Notes under the pieces: generated by a model
The model's database searches: none
What the model was told of the DNA's origin: nothing
Seen by the model: only the letters and a program-made list of their open reading frames with translations
In this document: piece after piece, positions 20,404-32,057 of the stretch
Layout of the letters: the number at the start of each line of letters is the position of its first letter
How positions within the stretch are numbered: position 1 is the first letter of the stretch
Program-made: the position numbers and the translations under genes
Assembly: GCF_014197915.1 (NCBI RefSeq)
Contig: NZ_JACIGK010000005.1
Location: 110,788-174,787, forward strand
From: Roseospira visakhapatnamensis
Lineage (GTDB): Bacteria; Pseudomonadota; Alphaproteobacteria; Rhodospirillales; Rhodospirillaceae
Direction: 5' to 3'
DNA length: 64,000 nt

Positions 20404-22083
20404 ATGAGTCCGTCCGTCGCCGAAGCCCGCCGCAACAGCCGCGTCATCCGCGCCCCGCGCGGCCCGGAGCGATCGTGCCGGAGCTGGACGACCGAGGCGG
20501 CGTTGCGGATGCTGCACAACAACCTGGATCCCGACGTCGCCGAAAGCCCCCACGACCTGGTGGTCTACGGCGGCATCGGCCGGGCGGCGCGCACCTGGGA
20601 CGACTTCGACCGCATCACCGCCACCCTGCGCACCCTCGACGACGACCAGACCCTGCTGGTGCAGTCGGGCAAGCCGGTGGGCGTGTTCCGCACCCACGCC
20701 GACGCGCCCCGGGTTCTCATCGCCAACTCCAACCTCGTGCCGCACTGGGCCACCTGGGAGCACTTCAACCGCCTCGACCGCCTGGGCCTGATGATGTACG
20801 GGCAGATGACGGCGGGCTCGTGGATCTACATCGGCAGTCAGGGAATCGTGCAGGGCACCTACGAAACCTTCGTCGAGGCCGGACGCCAGCACTACGACGG
20901 GTCCCTGACCGGCCGCTGGATCCTGACCGCCGGGCTGGGCGGCATGGGCGGCGCCCAACCGCTGGCCGCCGTGATGGCCGGCGCCTGCTGCCTGGCCGTG
21001 GAGTGCGACGCGGAGCGCATCGCCTTCCGCCGGCGCACCGGTTACGTGGACGAGTCCACCGACAGCCTGGACGTGGCGCTGGAGATGATCGACCGCTGGA
21101 CCAGGGCGGGCGAGGCCCGGTCCGTCGGCCTGCTGGGCAACGCCGCCGACGTGTTCCCAGCACTGGTCGCGCGCGGCGTGCGCCCGGACCTGGTGACCGA
21201 CCAGACCTCGGCCCACGATCCCATCAACGGCTACCTGCCCAAGGGCTGGACCCTGGGCGCCTGGCGCGACACGCGGGAGAGCGACCCGGCGGCGGTGGAA
21301 CGGGCCGCCCGCGCCTCCATGAAGGACCACGTGGCGGCCATGGTGGCCTTCCACGAGGCCGGCGTGCCCACCCTGGACTACGGCAACAACATCCGCCAGA
21401 TGGCGCTGGAGGAGGGCCTGGAGTCCGCCTTCGCCTTCCCCGGCTTCGTGCCCGCCTGCATCCGGCCGCTGTTCTGCCGGGGCATCGGACCGTTCCGCTG
21501 GGTGGCGCTGTCGGGCGACCCCGAGGACATCCGCCGCACCGACGACGCGGTCCGCGCGCTGATGCCCGACGACGCCCACCTGCACCGCTGGCTGGACATG
21601 GCCGAACGGCGCATCCACTTCCAGGGCCTGCCGTCGCGCATCTGCTGGGTGGGGCTGGGCGACCGCCACCGCCTGGGCCTGGCGTTCAACGAGATGGTCG
21701 CGCGCGGCGCGGTGAAGGGCCCGATCGTCATCGGCCGCGACCACCTGGACAGCGGCTCCGTCGCCAGCCCCAACCGCGAGACCGAGGGCATGGCCGACGA
21801 CTCCGACGCCGTGTCCGACTGGCCCATGCTCAATGCCCTGCTCAACACCGCTTCCGGCGCCACCTGGGTGAGTCTGCACCATGGCGGCGGCGTGGGCATG
21901 GGATTCTCCCAGCACGCCGGCATGGTGATCGTCGCCGACGGCACCGAGGCCGCCGCCCGTCGCCTGGAGCGGGTGCTATGGAACGATCCGGCCACCGGCG
22001 TGATGCGTCACGCCGACGCCGGCTATGACCTCGCGATCGACTGCGCGCGCGAGAAGGGGCTGATGCTGCCCGGTATCCTGTGA
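20404..22083 (+). CDS. hutU: urocanate hydratase
   Basis: This 559-residue NAD-dependent urocanase converts urocanate to imidazolone-5-propionate. A glycine-rich NAD-binding segment, [15 protein letters not shown], lies near residue 180. The conserved YGNNIRQMA and [10 protein letters not shown] blocks follow, and the conserved active-site cysteine is about C414 in [20 protein letters not shown] precedes the ATG. It is the last clear hut gene; the order hutI-hutH-hutG-hutU puts the second enzyme of the pathway last. Confidence 0.97.
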   Translation: MSPSVAEARRNSRVIRAPRGPERSCRSWTTEAALRMLHNNLDPDVAESPHDLVVYGGIGRAARTWDDFDRITATLRTLDDDQTLLVQSGKPVGVFRTHADAPRVLIANSNLVPHWATWEHFNRLDRLGLMMYGQMTAGSWIYIGSQGIVQGTYETFVEAGRQHYDGSLTGRWILTAGLGGMGGAQPLAAVMAGACCLAVECDAERIAFRRRTGYVDESTDSLDVALEMIDRWTRAGEARSVGLLGNAADVFPALVARGVRPDLVTDQTSAHDPINGYLPKGWTLGAWRDTRESDPAAVERAARASMKDHVAAMVAFHEAGVPTLDYGNNIRQMALEEGLESAFAFPGFVPACIRPLFCRGIGPFRWVALSGDPEDIRRTDDAVRALMPDDAHLHRWLDMAERRIHFQGLPSRICWVGLGDRHRLGLAFNEMVARGAVKGPIVIGRDHLDSGSVASPNRETEGMADDSDAVSDWPMLNALLNTASGATWVSLHHGGGVGMGFSQHAGMVIVADGTEAAARRLERVLWNDPATGVMRHADAGYDLAIDCAREKGLMLPGIL

Positions 22084-22108
22084 CCTTCCGTCGTCTAGGA
22101 GGACCCTT

Positions 22109-23239
22109 ATGACCGATCACGACACCACGCCATCGCCGACGCTCTCCCGCCGCGCCGCCCTGACGGGCCTGGGCGTGGCCGGCGCCGTCGCCGGCACCGC
22201 GACCCTGGCGGCCCCGGCCATCGCCCAGGGTGTCCAGGACTGGAAGATGGTCACGGCCTGGCCCAAGAACCTGCCCGGACCGGGCGTGGCGGCGCAGATG
22301 CTGGCCGACCGCATCACCGCCCTGTCGGGCGGGCGCATCCGGGTCAAGCTGTATGCCGCCGGGGAGTTGGTCCCGGGGCGCGGCGTGTTCGACGCGGTCA
22401 GCGAGGGCACGGCCGAGCTGTATCACGCGGTGCCGTCCTACTGGGGCTCCAAGTCCAAGGGCATCCTGTTGTTCGGCTCGCAGCCCTTCGGCCTACGCGC
22501 GGACGAACAGGTCGGCTGGCTGGCCCATGGCGGGGGTCAGGCGCTGTATGACGAGATGTACGCCCGTTTCGGCCTGAAGCCGTTCCTGTGCGGTAACTCC
22601 GGCCCCCAAATGGCCGGCTGGTTCCGCAAGGAAATCAACACCGTGGACGACCTCAAGGGCCTGCGCTTCCGCACCACCGGGCTGGCCTCGGAAATGTGCT
22701 CCCGGCTGGGAATGGCGGTCCAGGCCATGGGCGGCCGCGACATGTTCCAGGCGTTGCAGTCGGGCGCGCTGGACGCCGGCGAGTTCATCGGCCCCTGGAC
22801 CGACAGCGCGCTCGGCTACTACCAGGTGGCCAAGCACTACTACTGGCCGGGCGTGGGCGAACCGTCCTCGGCCGAGGAATGCGGCGTCAACCTGGCGGCC
22901 TATGAGGCCCTGCCCGACGACCTGAAACAGGCCGTGGCCTATGCCTGCGAGAGCCTGTACAACCCGGTTTGGACCGAATACACCACCAAGCACGCTCAGG
23001 CCCTGAAGCAGCTTGTCGAAGACCAGGGTGTCATGCTCAAGAAGATGCCCGATGACGTCTTGGTCGCCATGGGCAACGCCGCCGGCGAGGTCATCGCCGA
23101 CCTGCGCGAGGACTCGGACGATTTGGTCAAGCGCATCGTCGAGAGCTTCCTGTCCTATCGGGTGAGCATCGCCGACTACATGATGTACGCCGACAATGGG
23201 CAGATGAACGCCCGCGCGCTCGACTACACCTACGGCTGA
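22109..23239 (+). CDS. TRAP-transporter solute-binding protein (DctP family), Tat-exported
   Basis: The 376-residue periplasmic binding protein has a twin-arginine signal, LSRRAALTG (residues 12-20), with probable cleavage after AIA near residue 39. The DctP/TakP fold is recognisable from WKMVTAWPKNLPGPG, the VDDLKGLRFRTTG strand and the conserved arginine within it. It starts 25 bases after hutU with AGGAGG upstream, so it is likely co-transcribed with the hut genes. A hut-related ligand such as urocanate or histidine, or an unrelated carboxylate, is possible. No DctQ or DctM membrane gene is present. A strong terminator follows. Confidence 0.85.
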   Translation: MTDHDTTPSPTLSRRAALTGLGVAGAVAGTATLAAPAIAQGVQDWKMVTAWPKNLPGPGVAAQMLADRITALSGGRIRVKLYAAGELVPGRGVFDAVSEGTAELYHAVPSYWGSKSKGILLFGSQPFGLRADEQVGWLAHGGGQALYDEMYARFGLKPFLCGNSGPQMAGWFRKEINTVDDLKGLRFRTTGLASEMCSRLGMAVQAMGGRDMFQALQSGALDAGEFIGPWTDSALGYYQVAKHYYWPGVGEPSSAEECGVNLAAYEALPDDLKQAVAYACESLYNPVWTEYTTKHAQALKQLVEDQGVMLKKMPDDVLVAMGNAAGEVIADLREDSDDLVKRIVESFLSYRVSIADYMMYADNGQMNARALDYTYG

Positions 23240-23248
23240 GGCGGCGCC

Positions 23249-23289
23249 GCTCCGGCCCTGGCCTTTGTCGGGGCCGGAGCGCCTTTTTT
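23249..23289 (+). terminator. rho-independent terminator after the TRAP binding protein
   Basis: GCTCCGGCCC (23249-23258) pairs perfectly with GGGCCGGAGC (23271-23280) over a 12-base loop. GCC and six T residues (23284-23289) follow. It would end the hutIHGU-dctP transcript. Confidence 0.85.
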
Positions 23290-23352
23290 CGATCACCGGA
23301 TCGGCCTATCTTATCGGGTGTGTTGCCCGTCGCCCGTCCGGGAGCCCCTCGC

Positions 23353-24600
23353 ATGCCCCCTGCCCTCACCCGCCGCCGTCTGTTGGGCACAGCCGGCGCG
23401 CTTGGGCTCGCCACCGCCCTGCCCGCGCCATCCCCGCATGCCGCCGCCTCTCCGGACCCCGCCGACTGGCCGGCGGTGCTGGACCAGGCCCGGGGCCAGA
23501 CGGTTCATTGGGCCGCCTGGGCCGGCGATGACAAGATCAACCGCCATATCGTCTGGATCGGCGACCGGGTCGGGGACCGGTTCGGCATCACGCTCCGCCA
23601 CGTCAAGGTCGCCGACATCGCCAAGGTCATCACCCGCCTGCTGGCCGAGCGCGCGGCCGGGCGCCGCGACGACGGCGGCCGCGTGGACCTGCTGTGGATC
23701 AATGGCGAGAACTTCCTGACCGCCAAGGACGCCGGCCTGCTGTTCGGCCCCTTCGCCACCGCCCTGCCGAACTGGCGCTTCGTGGACCCCGTGGCGACGC
23801 CGACGGTGGCGACGGATTTCACCGTGCCCACCGAGGGCTATGAAAGCCCCTGGGGCCTCAGCCAGTTCACCCTGGCCTACGACAGCGCCCGCCTGCCGGA
23901 CCCGCCCACCACCCTGCGCGCCCTGGGCGACCGGATCCGCGCCAATCCGGGCCGCTTTACCTATCCCGCGCCGCCAGACTTCCTGGGCTCGTCGTTCCTG
24001 AAGCAGGCCCTGTACGACCTGACACCCGACCCGGCGGTGCTGGTCCGCCCCGTGGCCCAGGCCGGGTTCGAGGCCGCCACCGCGCCGTTGTGGGCATGGC
24101 TGGCCGACATCCACCCCCACCTGTGGCGACATGGCCGCGACTTCCCGGCCAGCGGTCCGGATCTGCGCCGCCTGCTGGCCGACGGCGAGGTGGACGTCTA
24201 CCTGAGCTTCCACCCCTCCGATGCCTCCTCGGCCATTGCCCAGGGGCTGGTGCCGCCCAGCGTGCGCACGGTCATGTTCGAGGGCGGCACCCTGGGCAAC
24301 AGCCACTTCGTGGCCATCCCGGCCACCGCCCCCAGCAGGGCCGGGGCGCTGGTGGTCGCGGACTTCCTGCTGTCCCCGGACGCGCAGATCAAGAAGCTGC
24401 GCCCCGACGTCTGGGGGGACGACACCGTGCTGTCGCTGGCCCGCCTGTCCGCCGAGGACCGGGCGCGCCTTGCCGCCGTGCCGCTGGGGCCGGCCACCCT
24501 GCCGGTGGACGCCCGCCCGCCGGCGCTGCCGGAACCGCATCCGTCCTGGACCACCGCCCTCGAAACCGCGTGGCTGCGCCGCCACGGGAGCGGCGAATGA
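23353..24600 (+). CDS. YnjB-like ABC transporter solute-binding protein
   Basis: The 415-residue exported protein resembles the YnjB (COG4134) family of extracellular binding proteins. It has an N-terminal TRRRLLG twin-arginine-like signal and an Ala-rich cleavage region near residue 32. A WAGDDKINRHI motif and GVDLLWINGENF-like strand (here RVDLLWINGENF) follow. The C-terminal YPAPPDFLGSSFL and GTLGNSHFVAIPA blocks are typical. The ATG at 23353 has GGGAGCC upstream. The permease and ATPase genes usually beside ynjB are missing; the gene instead overlaps a penicillin-acylase homologue by four bases. Ligand unknown. Confidence 0.75.
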   Translation: MPPALTRRRLLGTAGALGLATALPAPSPHAAASPDPADWPAVLDQARGQTVHWAAWAGDDKINRHIVWIGDRVGDRFGITLRHVKVADIAKVITRLLAERAAGRRDDGGRVDLLWINGENFLTAKDAGLLFGPFATALPNWRFVDPVATPTVATDFTVPTEGYESPWGLSQFTLAYDSARLPDPPTTLRALGDRIRANPGRFTYPAPPDFLGSSFLKQALYDLTPDPAVLVRPVAQAGFEAATAPLWAWLADIHPHLWRHGRDFPASGPDLRRLLADGEVDVYLSFHPSDASSAIAQGLVPPSVRTVMFEGGTLGNSHFVAIPATAPSRAGALVVADFLLSPDAQIKKLRPDVWGDDTVLSLARLSAEDRARLAAVPLGPATLPVDARPPALPEPHPSWTTALETAWLRRHGSGE

Positions 24601-26918
24601 GCCCGCGCCGGACGCGCGCCCGCCGGCTGGCCCGCGCCGCCCGCTGGCCGCTGATCGCCGCCTCGGTGCTCGGTGCCAGTGCCTGCGCGGTGTTCACCCC
24701 CCTGCCCGAGCCGATCGGGCTGGAGGATCGCCTGTCCGCCCTGCCCACGCGGGGCCTGCCGCTGGAGCGGCCGGTCACGATCTCCTGGGATGCCCACCAG
24801 ATCCCCTTCGTGGAGGCCGAGACCGACGACGACGCGGCCTTCGTCCTGGGCCTCGTGCATGCACATCTCCGCCTGGGACAACTGGAGACCGCGCGCCGCC
24901 TCAGCCAGGGACGGGTGGCGGAGATGGCCGGGCCGATCCCGGTGGTGCTGGACCTGGACCACGCCCTGCGCACCTTCGGCTTCGGACGCACCGCGCCGGC
25001 CGTGCTGGCGGCCATGCCCGATCGCTCCCGGCGCTGGCTGGAGCGCTTCACCGACGGCATCAACCACTATCTGACCGCCGTGAAGACGCTGCCCCATGAC
25101 TTCGCGGTGCTGGGCCTGGAGCGCACTCCCTGGACGCCCGAGGAGGTGCTGACCATCGGCCGGCTGGCCGGCGCGGACGTGACCTGGCTCGCCTGGGTGC
25201 GCCTGCTGGGCCTGCGCGACCGGCCCGACTTCCCCGACGTCCTGCGCCGCGCCCTGCACGATGGCGCGCTGGCGCCGTCCAGCGCCGAGGTGGCGGCCGA
25301 CGACGCGACCGCCAACCCGGGCCTGGAGCGCGCCCTGGGCATGCTGGCGGCGCTGCTGGAGTCGCGGGCGCGGGGCTCCAACAGCCTCGCCCTGGCCGGC
25401 ACGCGAACCGCGAGCGGCGCGCCGATGATCGCCAGCGACCCGCACCTGGGCGTGTCGCAGCCGAACCTGTGGCTGATCGCCGGCGTCAAGAGCCCCGGCC
25501 TGCATGTGGTCGGGCTGATGCCCGTGGGCCTGCCCCTGTTCGCCCTGGGCCGCACGCCGGACATCGCCTGGGGCGGTACCAACATGCGCGCCGCCTCCAG
25601 CGACCTGGTGGACGTGAGCGGCCTGCCCGACTCGGTCTTCATCCGCGAGACTCATGACCTGGGCGTGCGGTTCTGGTTCGACACCACACGGGAGTCCCGC
25701 CTGAGCCCCCACGGCCCGGTGCTGTCGGACGCCCCCCTGCTGCCCTTCCAGGACGGGGAGCACGTAGCCCTGCGCTGGGTCGGCCACACCCCCACGGACG
25801 AGATCACCGCCCTGCTGGACGCCGCCCGGGCGCGCACGTTCCGGGAGTTTCGCGCCGCGCTGGAGCCCTTCGGCGTCTCCGCCCAGTCGCTGGTCTACGC
25901 CGACCGCCACGGCACCATCGGGCTGGCGGCGGCGGCCCGGCTGCCGCGCCGCGACCCCGACGCGGCCGACCGCCTGATCCACGACCCGGCCACGGTGGAG
26001 CGCTGGTGGGCCGACATGGCCACCGCCGCCGACCTGCCGGTGATCGAGAACCCGCCGCAGGGCTTCGTCGCCTCGGCCAACAACCCGCCGGGGCCGAGCC
26101 TCATCCCGCTGGGCTGGTTCTTCTCCGCCCCCGACCGCGTCGATCGCCTGTCCTCGCTGGTGCGCGCGGCGTCCGAGCCCTGGACCGTGGACGCCCTGGC
26201 CCGCATGCAGACCGACACCTACAGCCCCTCGGCCGTGGCCCTGCGCGATCATCTGGCGGCCCGCCTGGGCGCGCGGCTGGCCGGCGACGTCACCTGGGAT
26301 ACGGTGGCCGCCTGGGACGGCCGCTACGACGCGGACAGCCGGGGGGCGCTGGCCTACCAGGCGCTCTATGTGCCCCTGGCGACGGCGCTGTGGCGCGATC
26401 GGGGCTGGCCGGACCACGAGTGGCAGGGGGGCGGCGGTGCCTGGCGGGTGCTGGCGGTTCTCCAGGACCTGGACGACGGCTCCCTGGAGCACGCGGTCCG
26501 CGCCGCCCTCTCCCAGGCCGCCGAACCGTTGGCGACGCACCGGACCTGGGGCGACATCCACCAGATGGCGGTGACCATGCCGCTGGCCAACATCCCCCTG
26601 GTGGGCGGGCGCTACCGCTTCGACCGCTATCCGGTCGGCGGCGGCCAGGAGACGCTCATGAAGACGGCGCATGCGGAAACCCTGGCACCGCACACCGTCC
26701 GCTATGGCGCCCAGGCGCGGCACATCAGCGATCTTTCGGACCCCGACGAAAACCACTTCGTGCTGCTCGGCGGCCAGGACGGCTGGATCAACAGCACCAC
26801 CCACCTCGACCAGATCGGCCCCTGGCGCGCGGGCACCCTGGTTCGCGTGCCGCTGACACCCGAGGCCGTGGCCGCGAACGCGGCGGTGGTGCAGCGGCTG
26901 ACGCCGGCCGAACGGTAG
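24597..26918 (+). CDS. penicillin-acylase-family (Ntn-hydrolase) amidase
   Basis: The 773-residue precursor belongs to the penicillin G acylase/acyl-homoserine-lactone acylase family. The N-terminus has a hydrophobic export segment ending GASAC, a weak lipoprotein-like site. The nucleophile that becomes the new N-terminus after self-cleavage is most likely S261 in RGSNSLALAG, followed by the family motif ASDPHLG and later IAWGGTN. Substrate could be a beta-lactam side chain, a quorum signal or another N-acyl amide; the sequence does not decide. Its ATG overlaps the stop of the YnjB-like gene, suggesting joint expression. Confidence 0.85.
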   Translation: MSPRRTRARRLARAARWPLIAASVLGASACAVFTPLPEPIGLEDRLSALPTRGLPLERPVTISWDAHQIPFVEAETDDDAAFVLGLVHAHLRLGQLETARRLSQGRVAEMAGPIPVVLDLDHALRTFGFGRTAPAVLAAMPDRSRRWLERFTDGINHYLTAVKTLPHDFAVLGLERTPWTPEEVLTIGRLAGADVTWLAWVRLLGLRDRPDFPDVLRRALHDGALAPSSAEVAADDATANPGLERALGMLAALLESRARGSNSLALAGTRTASGAPMIASDPHLGVSQPNLWLIAGVKSPGLHVVGLMPVGLPLFALGRTPDIAWGGTNMRAASSDLVDVSGLPDSVFIRETHDLGVRFWFDTTRESRLSPHGPVLSDAPLLPFQDGEHVALRWVGHTPTDEITALLDAARARTFREFRAALEPFGVSAQSLVYADRHGTIGLAAAARLPRRDPDAADRLIHDPATVERWWADMATAADLPVIENPPQGFVASANNPPGPSLIPLGWFFSAPDRVDRLSSLVRAASEPWTVDALARMQTDTYSPSAVALRDHLAARLGARLAGDVTWDTVAAWDGRYDADSRGALAYQALYVPLATALWRDRGWPDHEWQGGGGAWRVLAVLQDLDDGSLEHAVRAALSQAAEPLATHRTWGDIHQMAVTMPLANIPLVGGRYRFDRYPVGGGQETLMKTAHAETLAPHTVRYGAQARHISDLSDPDENHFVLLGGQDGWINSTTHLDQIGPWRAGTLVRVPLTPEAVAANAAVVQRLTPAER

Positions 26919-26972
26919 GCCGCGGGCTCTTGCCGACCACCAGCCGCCCCACGAAAAACGGGCCTACGAAAA

Positions 26973-26995
26973 CGGGGCGCCCGATGGGCGCCCCG
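26973..26995 (-). terminator. terminator of the peroxiredoxin gene
   Basis: CGGGGCGCCC and GGGCGCCCCG form a perfect 10-bp stem with the three-base loop GAT. Read on the minus strand it is followed by TTTTCG, 29 bases after the peroxiredoxin stop. It may also stop rightward transcripts from the acylase gene. Confidence 0.75.
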
Positions 26996-27023
26996 CTCTC
27001 GTCTTCAGACCACACGGGCCGGA

Positions 27024-27647
27024 TTACATGTCGTCGGCGTGCGCCGCCAGGAACTTGGCCACGCCCTCGGGCGTCGCCGTCATGCCCTCGGCTCCTTTCT
27101 TCCAGCCGGCGGGGCAGACCTCGCCATGCTCGTCATGGAACTGCAAGGCATCGACCATGCGCAGGCTTTCGTCCACATTGCGGCCGAGCGGCAGGTCATT
27201 GATCACGTAGTGGCGAATGTTGCCCGCCTTGTCGATCAGGAACGAGCCGCGCAGCGCCACGCTGTTGCCCAGCAGAACGCCGAAGCTGCGCGCGATGTCC
27301 TTGGTCAGGTCGGCGACCATCGGGAACTTGACCTGCCCCAGACCACCGTTCTCCGGCGTCGTCTTCTTCCAGGCCAGATGGGTGAAGTGGCTGTCCACGG
27401 AGACACCCACCACCTTGACGCCACGGGACTCGAACTCGCTCATGCGGTGGTCGTGCGCCAGGATCTCGGAGGGGCACACGAACGTGAAGTCCAGCGGCCA
27501 GAAGAACACCAGGGCATACGAGCCGTCGATGTAGGACTTGAGGTTGAAGGCATCATCGATGGTGTTGTCCCCCATCACGGCCGGCGCGGTGAAATCGGGG
27601 GCCGGCGCGCCGATGAGGTGGCCAACGGTCTCGACGGTATCAGTCAT
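27024..27647 (-). CDS. 2-Cys peroxiredoxin (AhpC/Prx1 type)
   Basis: This 207-residue thiol peroxidase reduces hydrogen peroxide and organic peroxides. The peroxidatic cysteine is C58 in DFTFVCPSEI and the resolving cysteine is C178 in GEVCPAGW. GGLGQVKFPMVAD (about 101-113) carries a GGLG-type loop as in sensitive 2-Cys enzymes. The start at 27647 has AAAAGGAGAGAG upstream. A Fur-superfamily-like box (27816-27830) lies 169 bases upstream and suggests iron- or peroxide-dependent control. No ahpF neighbour is present, so the reductant may be thioredoxin. Confidence 0.93.
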   Translation of the reverse strand: MTDTVETVGHLIGAPAPDFTAPAVMGDNTIDDAFNLKSYIDGSYALVFFWPLDFTFVCPSEILAHDHRMSEFESRGVKVVGVSVDSHFTHLAWKKTTPENGGLGQVKFPMVADLTKDIARSFGVLLGNSVALRGSFLIDKAGNIRHYVINDLPLGRNVDESLRMVDALQFHDEHGEVCPAGWKKGAEGMTATPEGVAKFLAAHADDM

Positions 27648-28004
27648 TGCTTCTCTCTCCTTTTCCCTGGTAAACGGCCTCGAACACGGAGCGCGGCGCG
27701 CGACGCGGCGATGTTGGCGCGTTCGGTCCGATCCGTCCAGTCAGACCAACACCCCGCCCTCACGACGGTCGGCAGCCAAGCCTGCGCCCGCCCCGTCGTC
27801 CGTCCCCGCCGTAGCTTAGAACTGTTCTAATATTTTCGATCGAGACCCGAATTGCAAGCCCCAAGATCCCGCCCCCCGCGATGGTTTCGAAAACGACATA
27901 CGGCTGGACGACACCCGTCTCCGATTTTCCATTGCGCCTGACCCGAGCCACTTGTAATTTCGTTTCGCAATAGCAGGCCCCTTCCGACCGGATGCCGCCG
28001 CCCC
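27648..28004. other. 357-base divergent regulatory region (peroxiredoxin / Lrp)
   Basis: The region separates two divergent genes and holds no open frame of interest. It contains the 15-base box at 27816-27830 flanked by an AT-rich stretch (27830-27845 and 27950-27975), the most likely promoter area for both genes. Confidence 0.6.
27816..27830. promoter_or_regulatory. Irr/PerR-like (Fur superfamily) box
   Basis: TTAGAACTGTTCTAA is a perfect 7-1-7 inverted repeat. It fits the core TTAGAA-N3-TTCTAA of the Irr (ICE) box described in alphaproteobacteria and also resembles PerR boxes. It lies between the peroxiredoxin gene and the lrp-like gene. Peroxiredoxin is a natural target of a peroxide- or iron-sensing Fur-family regulator. 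The regulator itself is not in the window. Confidence 0.65.
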
Positions 28005-28493
28005 ATGCAACGCGTCAAACTGGATCGTGTCGATCGGTCCATCCTGACCGATCTTCAGTCCGATGGACGCATGACCAACGTCGAGTTGGCCCGCCGCGCC
28101 GGCATTTCCGCGCCCCCATGCCTGCGACGCGTGCGCGCCCTGGAAGAGTCCGGCTACATCAAGGGCTATCACGCCGACGTCGACCCGGTGGCCCTGGGCT
28201 ATCACGTCACCGTGTTCGCCCACGTGGGCCTCAACAGCCAGGCGGAGGCCGACCTGAAGGCGTTCGAGGCCCTGGTTCGCCTGTGGCCGGAGGTTCGCGA
28301 GTGTCACATGCTGGCGGGTGAGACGGACTTTCTGCTTAAGATCGTAGCGCACAACTGGGATCACTACCAAAAGTTTTTGACGACCCGACTGACGGCCGCC
28401 CCCAACGTGGAGCACGTCAAATCCGCCCTGGCCATCCGCAGCGGCAAGGTCGAGCCCGGAGTCCCCGTGGACGGACCGGACGACGCCCCCTGA
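28005..28493 (+). CDS. Lrp/AsnC-family transcriptional regulator
   Basis: This 162-residue feast/famine regulator has an N-terminal helix-turn-helix ([20 protein letters not shown], then [20 protein letters not shown]). A C-terminal RAM ligand-binding domain follows ([20 protein letters not shown]). Such proteins usually sense amino acids; the target here is unknown. The ribosome-binding site is weak. It diverges from the peroxiredoxin gene and is followed by uvrB after 70 bases. Confidence 0.9.
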   Translation: MQRVKLDRVDRSILTDLQSDGRMTNVELARRAGISAPPCLRRVRALEESGYIKGYHADVDPVALGYHVTVFAHVGLNSQAEADLKAFEALVRLWPEVRECHMLAGETDFLLKIVAHNWDHYQKFLTTRLTAAPNVEHVKSALAIRSGKVEPGVPVDGPDDAP

Positions 28494-28563
28494 AGCCCCC
28501 GCGTGCGCGCGGGACGGGGCGGTTCCCCTTGGCGCTCGGGGCGACTCTGCCTATCCTCCAGGC

Positions 28564-30751
<2,188 letters not shown>

Positions 30752-30765
<14 letters not shown>

Positions 30766-30800
30766 GACGGGGCGATAGGACGGGGCGATAGGACGGGGCG
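30752..30800. repeat. 13-base tandem repeat at the uvrB 3' end
   Basis: GGACGGGGCGATA occurs three times in full (30752, 30765, 30778) and a fourth time in part (30791-30800). The uvrB stop TAG overlaps the junction of the first two copies, so copy-number change would not alter the protein. Confidence 0.85.
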
Positions 30801-30817
30801 GCCGGGTCGCCCACCCC

Positions 30818-31240
30818 CTACCCGTCGTCGCCGGACCGGCCGCGCATGGCCTTGACCCGGCCGCGCCGGACCTTCGTCTCCACGCGGCGCACCCGTGACG
30901 CCTTGGTGGGGCGCGTGGCGGTGCGCGGACGCGGGCGCTCCAGCGCGGCGCGCACCAACGCGCCCAGACGCTCGCGGGCGTCGGCGCGGTTGCGCTCCTG
31001 CTGGCGGAAACGATCGGCGACCAGCACCAGAACGCCGTCCCGGGTCAGGCGGCGCCCGGCCAGCCGTTCCAGGCGCCCCTTCACCTCGTCCGTCAGAACC
31101 CGGGAGCCGCGCGCGTCGAAGCGCAACTGGACGGCCGTTTCCACCTTGTTGACGTTCTGTCCGCCGGGACCGGAGGCGCGGGCGAAGCGTTCCTCAATCT
31201 CGTCATCCGGGATCGACAGCCATGGCGTGACGACCAGCAT
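30818..31240 (-). CDS. arfB: ArfB-type ribosome-rescue peptidyl-tRNA hydrolase
   Basis: The 140-residue protein has the GGQ motif (26-28) in ASGPGGQNVNKVET, the catalytic loop of class I release factors. Its Arg/Lys-rich C-terminal tail inserts in the mRNA channel of stalled ribosomes in ArfB (YaeJ). The short length and lack of a codon-recognition domain distinguish it from RF1/RF2. It follows gmk by 45 bases and is convergent with uvrB. Confidence 0.92.
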   Translation of the reverse strand: MLVVTPWLSIPDDEIEERFARASGPGGQNVNKVETAVQLRFDARGSRVLTDEVKGRLERLAGRRLTRDGVLVLVADRFRQQERNRADARERLGALVRAALERPRPRTATRPTKASRVRRVETKVRRGRVKAMRGRSGDDG

Positions 31241-31285
31241 GGGCGTGTTCCTCGTCCTGGATCGCGGCCCCGATCGCGGCGCCGG

Positions 31286-31960
31286 TCACGGCGCGCCGCG
31301 CATGGCGTTGACGAACCCGGCCAGACCAAGCTGGCGCTGCCGCCGCAGCCGCTCGGCCGTCAGGATGGCGCGCACGTCGGCGATGGCCTGGTTCACCACG
31401 CGGTTGACGACAATGTAGTCGTACTCCGGCCAGTGGCTCATCTCGTCGGCGGCGCGGGCCATGCGATGGCGCACCACCTCGTCCGAATCCTGGGCGCGCG
31501 TATGCAAACGCCGCTCCAGTTCGGCCATCGACGGCGGCAGGATGAACACGCGCACCAGGTCGCTCCCCGCCGTCTCGGCCAGTTGCTGGGTGCCCTGCCA
31601 GTCGATGTCGAACAGCACGTCGCGGCCGGCCGCGAGTTCGGCCTCGACCGGTCCGCGCGGCGTTCCATAGTAGTTGTCGAACACCCGGGCGTGTTCCAGC
31701 AGGCCGTCGGACGCGACCAGCGCGCGATACTGATGCTCGTCGATGAACCGGTAATCGCGGCCGTCCACCTCGCCCGGGCGAGGCGGCCGGGTGGTGACGG
31801 ACACCGACAGCGAGAGGGCGTCATCCCCCGCCAGCAGGGCGCGGGTGACGGTGGACTTGCCGGCCCCGGACGGCGAGGACAGCACCAGCATCAGGCCCCG
31901 GCGGTGGATGGCGTGATGGTCCGGGCCCTGATCGCGGGCGCCCTGCGGTTCGTCAGTCAC
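31286..31960 (-). CDS. gmk: guanylate kinase
   Basis: The enzyme phosphorylates GMP to GDP with ATP. It has the P-loop SSPSGAGKST, the GMP-binding SVSVTTRPPRPGEVDGRDY segment and DIDWQGTQQL. I chose the GTG at 31958-31960 (224 residues, beginning MTDEPQG), because other alphaproteobacterial Gmk proteins start about this far before the P-loop. A GTG at 32014 would add 18 residues without homology. Upstream and co-oriented is yicC, a pairing common in proteobacteria. Confidence 0.93.
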   Translation of the reverse strand: MTDEPQGARDQGPDHHAIHRRGLMLVLSSPSGAGKSTVTRALLAGDDALSLSVSVTTRPPRPGEVDGRDYRFIDEHQYRALVASDGLLEHARVFDNYYGTPRGPVEAELAAGRDVLFDIDWQGTQQLAETAGSDLVRVFILPPSMAELERRLHTRAQDSDEVVRHRMARAADEMSHWPEYDYIVVNRVVNQAIADVRAILTAERLRRQRQLGLAGFVNAMRGAP

Positions 31961-32057
31961 GGTACGCGTCCCGTTGGCGGCGGAAGGAGGGGGGAGCGGA
32001 GGGCCGACGGGCACGGCCAGCGATGGGCGCGCCGGCCGGCCTCGCGGATCGCCACGA

